Shown here: in pieces, positions 17,325 to 20,662 of the stretch
Layout: every line of letters starts with the position of its first letter
Position numbering within the stretch: the first letter of the stretch is position 1
Assembly: GCA_900088475.1 (NCBI GenBank)
Contig: FLMG01003276.1
Coordinates: forward strand, 5,189 to 25,850
Direction: 5' to 3'
Source: Hyphochytrium catenoides
Taxonomy: Eukaryota > Sar > Hyphochytriomycetes > Hyphochytriales > Hyphochytriaceae
DNA: 20,662 nucleotides
Translations under genes and position numbers: made by a program
Notes under the pieces: generated by a model
The model's input: the letters and a program-made list of their open reading frames with translations, nothing else
What the model was told of the DNA's origin: nothing
The model's database searches: none

Positions 17325-18278
17325 ACCGCGTAGAGGCTGGTGGCCACAAAGCTTCTGATGAGGGCGGAAGTAAAGAAAGAAGGGTAGGGATAGAGAGGGC
17401 GCCAGATACGATTTTCTAACGCTTCGCCATGGAGATCGAGTGTAGATCTCCTGTCCTGGTTGAATCCGAGTAGCTGCGATTGAAAGAGTAGCTGCAAGCG
17501 CTACGGACGCCCTTCGACCCACAGCTAAGCGAGTGCCTCCCTACCACCTGCCTGCTTTATAATCCCTCCTGGAAGATCCGAAAACACTTCATAAATCTCT
17601 TGAAGAGGCGCGATAATCATCTGAAGCTTCCTCGAATCTCTGAATTGAAGATCCAAGAATCTGCAAATCCAGAAATTCACGTCTGCGCCAGACTGTTTCG
17701 GTTGCAAGCAATTAAATGCGGAAACTACTTGTAATTTCGGTCTTCTGGGCTTTTACATGGCTGCTAAAAATATGAGTATCTCTCTATATCGATAATTTGT
17801 CATAAGATTCGGTATATGTGGCCTGAGGAGGCGTAGCCAGAAGCCTGAGAGAGAGAAAGACACAGAGAGAAAAGGAGAGAATGAAAGAAGGAGGTCGGAC
17901 AGAGAGAGAAAGACACAGAGAGAAAAGAGAGAGAATGGAAGGAAGATGGGTGAGAGGAGAGAGAGAGAGATAAACAAAGAGAAGAGTTACCCTTGTGCTA
18001 TCGGAAGTCCTATAATCTTTTAGCATCAACTATCTATCCTACGTGCCTTCGCTATCTGTACATAAAAGGAAGAGGATCCCTCCCTCGCTTGCGTCTCTCC
18101 GTCTGTGTGTCTCTCCGTCCGCATCCCAACCTTACTTCTGAGCTCGCAGGCTCTACGATTGCACCTTCTTTCCCTCTCTTAGATGTGACTACTCTTGTCC
18201 CAGCGAGCCTCACTTTTCTCCTCCTCTGCTTCCCGCTTCGCTCTTCTTCCTCTCTTTTTTTCCCTTTTCTTTCTCTTT
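17325..18278. other. Intergenic between Rab and PIG-U genes (same strand)
   Basis: Holds the PIG-U promoter/5' UTR and the Rab 3' UTR. The frame that contains PIG-U exon 1 stays open upstream to 17522, but alignment with the human N-terminus favours the ATG at 17324. A GA-rich stretch occupies about 17845-17985. No further gene was recognised; a 60-codon minus frame at 17525-17707 is not identifiable. Confidence 0.5.
17845..17985. repeat. GA-rich tract with an internal duplication
   Basis: Two copies of a segment reading GAGAGAGAAAGACACAGAGA, near 17848 and 17901, within purine-rich sequence. This suggests a local tandem-type duplication about 53 bp apart. Confidence 0.75.
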
Positions 18279-19215
18279 TTAACAGCAACCCTTAGAAGCC
18301 GTGGTTGTGTCCTTCCCTGCCTCTAGGTTCACAGCCTTATTTGCTCCAGTCCCAGCTCCTCCGCCAGAGGCAGCGACTTGCTTTTGGATGTCCGCGGCGA
18401 TAGACAAGAACGCCTGCTCCACATTGATGTTTCCTTTTGCACTAGAAGGAACAGAGAAAGGAGAAAGACGTTCAGACACCAGCGGAAAGAGGAGAAAGAC
18501 GGTGGAGAAAGTAAAAGTGTTGGGCGTATAAAGCACCACTCCGTCCTTTGAGAAAGCAAAAACGCTCTAAGAAAAGAGTATAGTCGATGAATATAGAGAA
18601 CCAAAGTTTAATAGGAGGGGAGACGGCGAGAGACGAAGGAGAGAGAGAGAGAAAGAGAGAGACGACGATCAAGTGGGAAAGAGTGCGAGAGAAAGAGAGA
18701 AGGGGCGGAAAAGAAAGAGGAGGAAAGAGCGTCGGAGAGAGAGATAACGATTATTAGAGAGAGAGTGTGCGGACCTGGCCTCAAAGAACTTGATGCCAAA
18801 CTCGTCAGCCAAGGCTTTCCCCTGCTCGTATGTCACAGCCTAGAGGAGAAAAAGCTCACGGTCATCCTTCCTGGTCCTCTGCCATTCTTCTATTCACACT
18901 CTCTCCTTCATTCCTTGCATAACATCATCAGACGCCTCCTCTTTTTCTCTATCCTCAACCCTCCCCCTCTCATATTCTCCACATCTCTCTCTCTCTCTCG
19001 CTGCAGTTTTCTTTCGACTGTCTCTGTCTGGCTCCAACTACTCTCTGCCTCAAGTTTATACTGGGCAGCTCACCCTTTCGCTGGGATCCACATCGCATTT
19101 GTTCCCGACCAAGACCTTGCAAACGGTCTCCGATGCGTGCTGCTCAATCTGCCGCATCCAGTTCCGCACATCTTCAAGGTCAAGAAAGGAACAACGGAAT
19201 GGAAAAGAGAGAGAC

Positions 19216-19247
<32 letters not shown>

Positions 19248-19872
19248 CGGTGAGAAAGAGACAGAGAGAAACGAAGAAGAGGAGGGGAAGAGAGGAGGAG
19301 AAGGAAAGAGATAGAAAGAACGACAGACAGAAACAGGTAGCCCATAGGCAAAGAATGAGAAAGAAAGATGAGATTGCACAATAGAAAGGAGAGGAAACCT
19401 GAGATGACAGTAGGAGAAGAGTGTGGGGAAGGAGAGAGAACAGAGTGAATAAACGGAAAGAGTCACCTGTGGGTAGGGGATTATGCTCTAACGGAAGATG
19501 TAGGAAGAAAGAGGCTTGTGGAGGAAAGAAAGAGAGAGAAATAGCGAGAAGGAGAGAGAGGGAAGAGGAGTTTGGTATCTCTTACTATGAAAGGAGTTCT
19601 CATCCGTCACATCATAAATCAGGAGGATCCCCATAGCGCCGCGGTAGTACGCTGCCCCGGTGAGGATATAGAGTCGTTCATTAGCATCCAGGAAGACCAA
19701 AATAGAGACAGATGGCAGAGAAAGAGAGCGGGAGAGGGACACACAGAGAGAGGGGAACAGAGAGAAAGAGAGAGAGAGAGAGAGAAAGCGAGAGAAAGGG
19801 AGAGGGAGAGAGAGGGGGGAGAGGGAGAGAGAGGGGGAGAGAGGGAGAGAGAGAAAAAGCGATAGAGAGAGA

Positions 19873-19904
<32 letters not shown>

Positions 19905-20364
19905 AGCGAGAGAAGGAGAGAGAGAGAGAGGGGGGGGGAGAGACGGAGAGAGAGAGAAAGCGAGAGAAAGGGAGAGGGAGAGAGAGGGGGAGAGAGAGAG
20001 AAAGAGAGAGAAGCGAGAGAAGGAGAGAGAGAGAGAGAGGGGGAGAGACGGAGAGAGAGAAAGAGTAGGCCAAGATGACGGTAACGGCAGGAACAAGCCA
20101 CAGATAATAATCTGATACGGGAACAACGCGAAATAACGTGAACGGGCACGAACAAGGTATACAAGCTGAAGTTCGCAAGAGAGAGAAGAGAGAGACAAGC
20201 GAGAGAGAAAAGAACGTAAGAGAGAGCAAGAGAGAGAAAGGGGAAGAAGTAAGTGCCCGAGACCTGTAGTGATCGTGCGAAAGCGCTCTTGTCCCGCTGT
20301 GTCCCAGATCTGAAGCTTGATCTTCTTTCCTTCCGATTCTATTGTCTTTATCTTAAAGTCAATC
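18279..20364 (-). CDS. Rab8/Sec4/Ypt2-like small GTPase, 5'-incomplete (five exons visible)
   Basis: Coding exons in transcript order: 20364-20264, 19651-19586, 19171-19074, 18839-18775, 18441-18279 (163 complete codons, phases consistent). Donors are GTCTCG, GTAAGA, GTGAGC and GTCCGC; all acceptors end in AG. The visible protein begins at IDFKIKTIE after switch I. It then shows [14 protein letters not shown] (G3/switch II), [21 protein letters not shown], the NKCD nucleotide-specificity motif, the SAK motif, a Gly/Ala-rich hypervariable region and a C-terminal KGCC for double geranylgeranylation. The [11 protein letters not shown] and [17 protein letters not shown] wording points to the Rab8/Sec4/Ypt2/plant RabE group, not Rab1. 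Members drive polarised transport of post-Golgi vesicles to the plasma membrane. About 40 N-terminal residues, with the P-loop and switch I, lie beyond 20662; the intron before 20364 runs off the edge. Exact subfamily is probable, Rab identity certain. Confidence 0.95.
18442..18774 (-). other. Rab intron with weak donor GTCCGC
   Basis: 333-bp intron splitting the Ser codon of the SAK motif (AG before, T after). In transcript orientation it is rich in CT repeats. The donor matches consensus only at GT, yet the protein continuity (EA-S-AKGNIN) requires this junction. Confidence 0.85.
18840..19073 (-). other. Rab intron, GA-rich in transcript
   Basis: 234-bp intron (donor GTGAGC, acceptor CTCTAG). 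Unlike the other Rab introns it is CT-rich on the + strand (18895-19035), so the transcript is GA-rich in the donor half with only a short pyrimidine tract at the acceptor. Confidence 0.85.
19172..19585 (-). other. Rab intron rich in CT repeats
   Basis: 414-bp intron (donor GTAAGA, acceptor TTGAAG) splitting an Asn codon after SFH. The + strand carries GA tracts at 19201-19320 and 19500-19565. No additional exon was found inside. Confidence 0.85.
19652..20263 (-). other. Rab intron filled by a long GA/CT array
   Basis: 612-bp intron (donor GTCTCG, acceptor GGGCAG) splitting the Ala codon of AYYRG. The + strand at about 19725-20065 is almost pure purine with GAGAGGGG and GAGAAAGCGAG units, partly in repeated blocks, plus a run of nine or more G near 19931. 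The long minus-strand Ser/Leu/Pro frame across it joins two exons only by chance and is not a protein. Confidence 0.85.
19725..20065. repeat. Large degenerate GA array with higher-order repeats
   Basis: About 340 bp of purines on the + strand. Beyond simple GA it contains recurring blocks such as GCGAGAGAAAGGGAGAGGGAG (near 19788 and 19963) and GAAGCGAGAGAAGGAGAG (near 19904 and 20009), indicating duplication of longer segments. Confidence 0.85.
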
Positions 20365-20662
20365 CTATGAGACAGATAGAAGTGTCCGTGAGGGAGAGAA
20401 AGAGAGAAAGAGAGAGGGAAGACACACAAGAGAGAAAGTGTGAGAGAGAGAGAGAGAGAGAAGACAAGATATGGCGACGGACGCACGGAAAATATCGTTG
20501 CAGAGAGGCAGAGTGGGAGCAAGAGAGAGAAAAGATAAAGAAATGACGTGCAGCTGCTGCGAAAAACACAAATAGATGAAGAGAAAGGTAAGCTCATGCT
20601 CAAAACTGAAGATCTAAGAGAAAGAGACACACCTAAAGACACCACAGAGAGAGAGAGAGAGA
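20365..20662 (-). other. 5' part of Rab gene: incomplete intron
   Basis: I searched this stretch on the minus strand for the exon ending in the STIG/switch I region and did not find it. It appears to be intron, ending with the acceptor CATAG before 20364. It carries GA tracts at about 20390-20465 and from 20643 to the window edge. Confidence 0.7.

Noticed and set aside
16839-17522. 227-residue minus-strand open frame
   Set aside because: Only the part from 17324 to 17195 is PIG-U exon 1. The rest is 5' flank and CT-repeat intron.
19488-20645. 385-residue minus-strand open frame with Ser/Leu/Pro repeats
   Set aside because: It is two real Rab exons joined by translated intron repeat. The Rab motifs continue correctly only when the GA/CT array is spliced out.
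20365-20662. Rab first exon (P-loop and switch I) at the right edge
   Set aside because: No GxxxxGKS/T or STIG-type coding was found in any minus-strand frame here, so the exon is taken to lie outside the window.

Overview
This is nuclear eukaryotic DNA. Three genes are split by short GT-AG introns of 126-612 bp, GA/CT microsatellites are abundant, and the proteins recognised are core eukaryotic ones (a REEP/Yop1 protein, the PIG-U subunit of GPI transamidase, a Rab8/Sec4-type GTPase). Compact genes with bacterial-looking intronless neighbours suggest a unicellular protist. A free-living amoeba of the Acanthamoeba/Balamuthia kind would fit, but that is a guess and the sequence alone does not settle it.

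Left part (1-9.5 kb, + strand): four intronless genes separated by 1.5-3 kb. In order they are an AHSA1-type SRPBCC protein (1065-1643), a small Gly/Ala-rich membrane protein resembling the Ifi-6-16/ISG12 family (4674-5135), and two paralogous PhnB-like VOC/glyoxalase-fold proteins (6989-7486 and 8948-9406). The SRPBCC and VOC proteins look bacterial, and such genes are often neighbours in bacteria, so an old horizontal acquisition is plausible. The SRPBCC gene and the second VOC gene share a 17-bp element, matching at 16 positions, in their upstream flanks.

Middle (9.4-12 kb): no gene recognised. It holds long GA and CT microsatellites, a cluster of short palindromes at 11.1-11.2 kb and a pyrimidine-rich 5' flank.

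Right part (12-20.7 kb): a three-exon REEP/Yop1/HVA22 gene (+, 12058-12782). Convergent to it lie two spliced minus-strand genes: PIG-U (seven exons, 13896-17324, 455 aa, apparently complete) and a Rab8/Sec4-like GTPase (five 3' exons, 18279-20364), whose first exon(s) with the P-loop lie beyond the right edge. All three act in the secretory pathway: ER tubule shaping, GPI-anchor attachment in the ER, and exocytic vesicle traffic.

Most remaining space is GA/CT low-complexity sequence, often inside introns. Its reading frames give Ser/Leu- or Arg/Glu-repeat peptides that are not genes. The exceptions are a few ER/KE-rich segments of PIG-U that do appear to be coded by GA-rich DNA.
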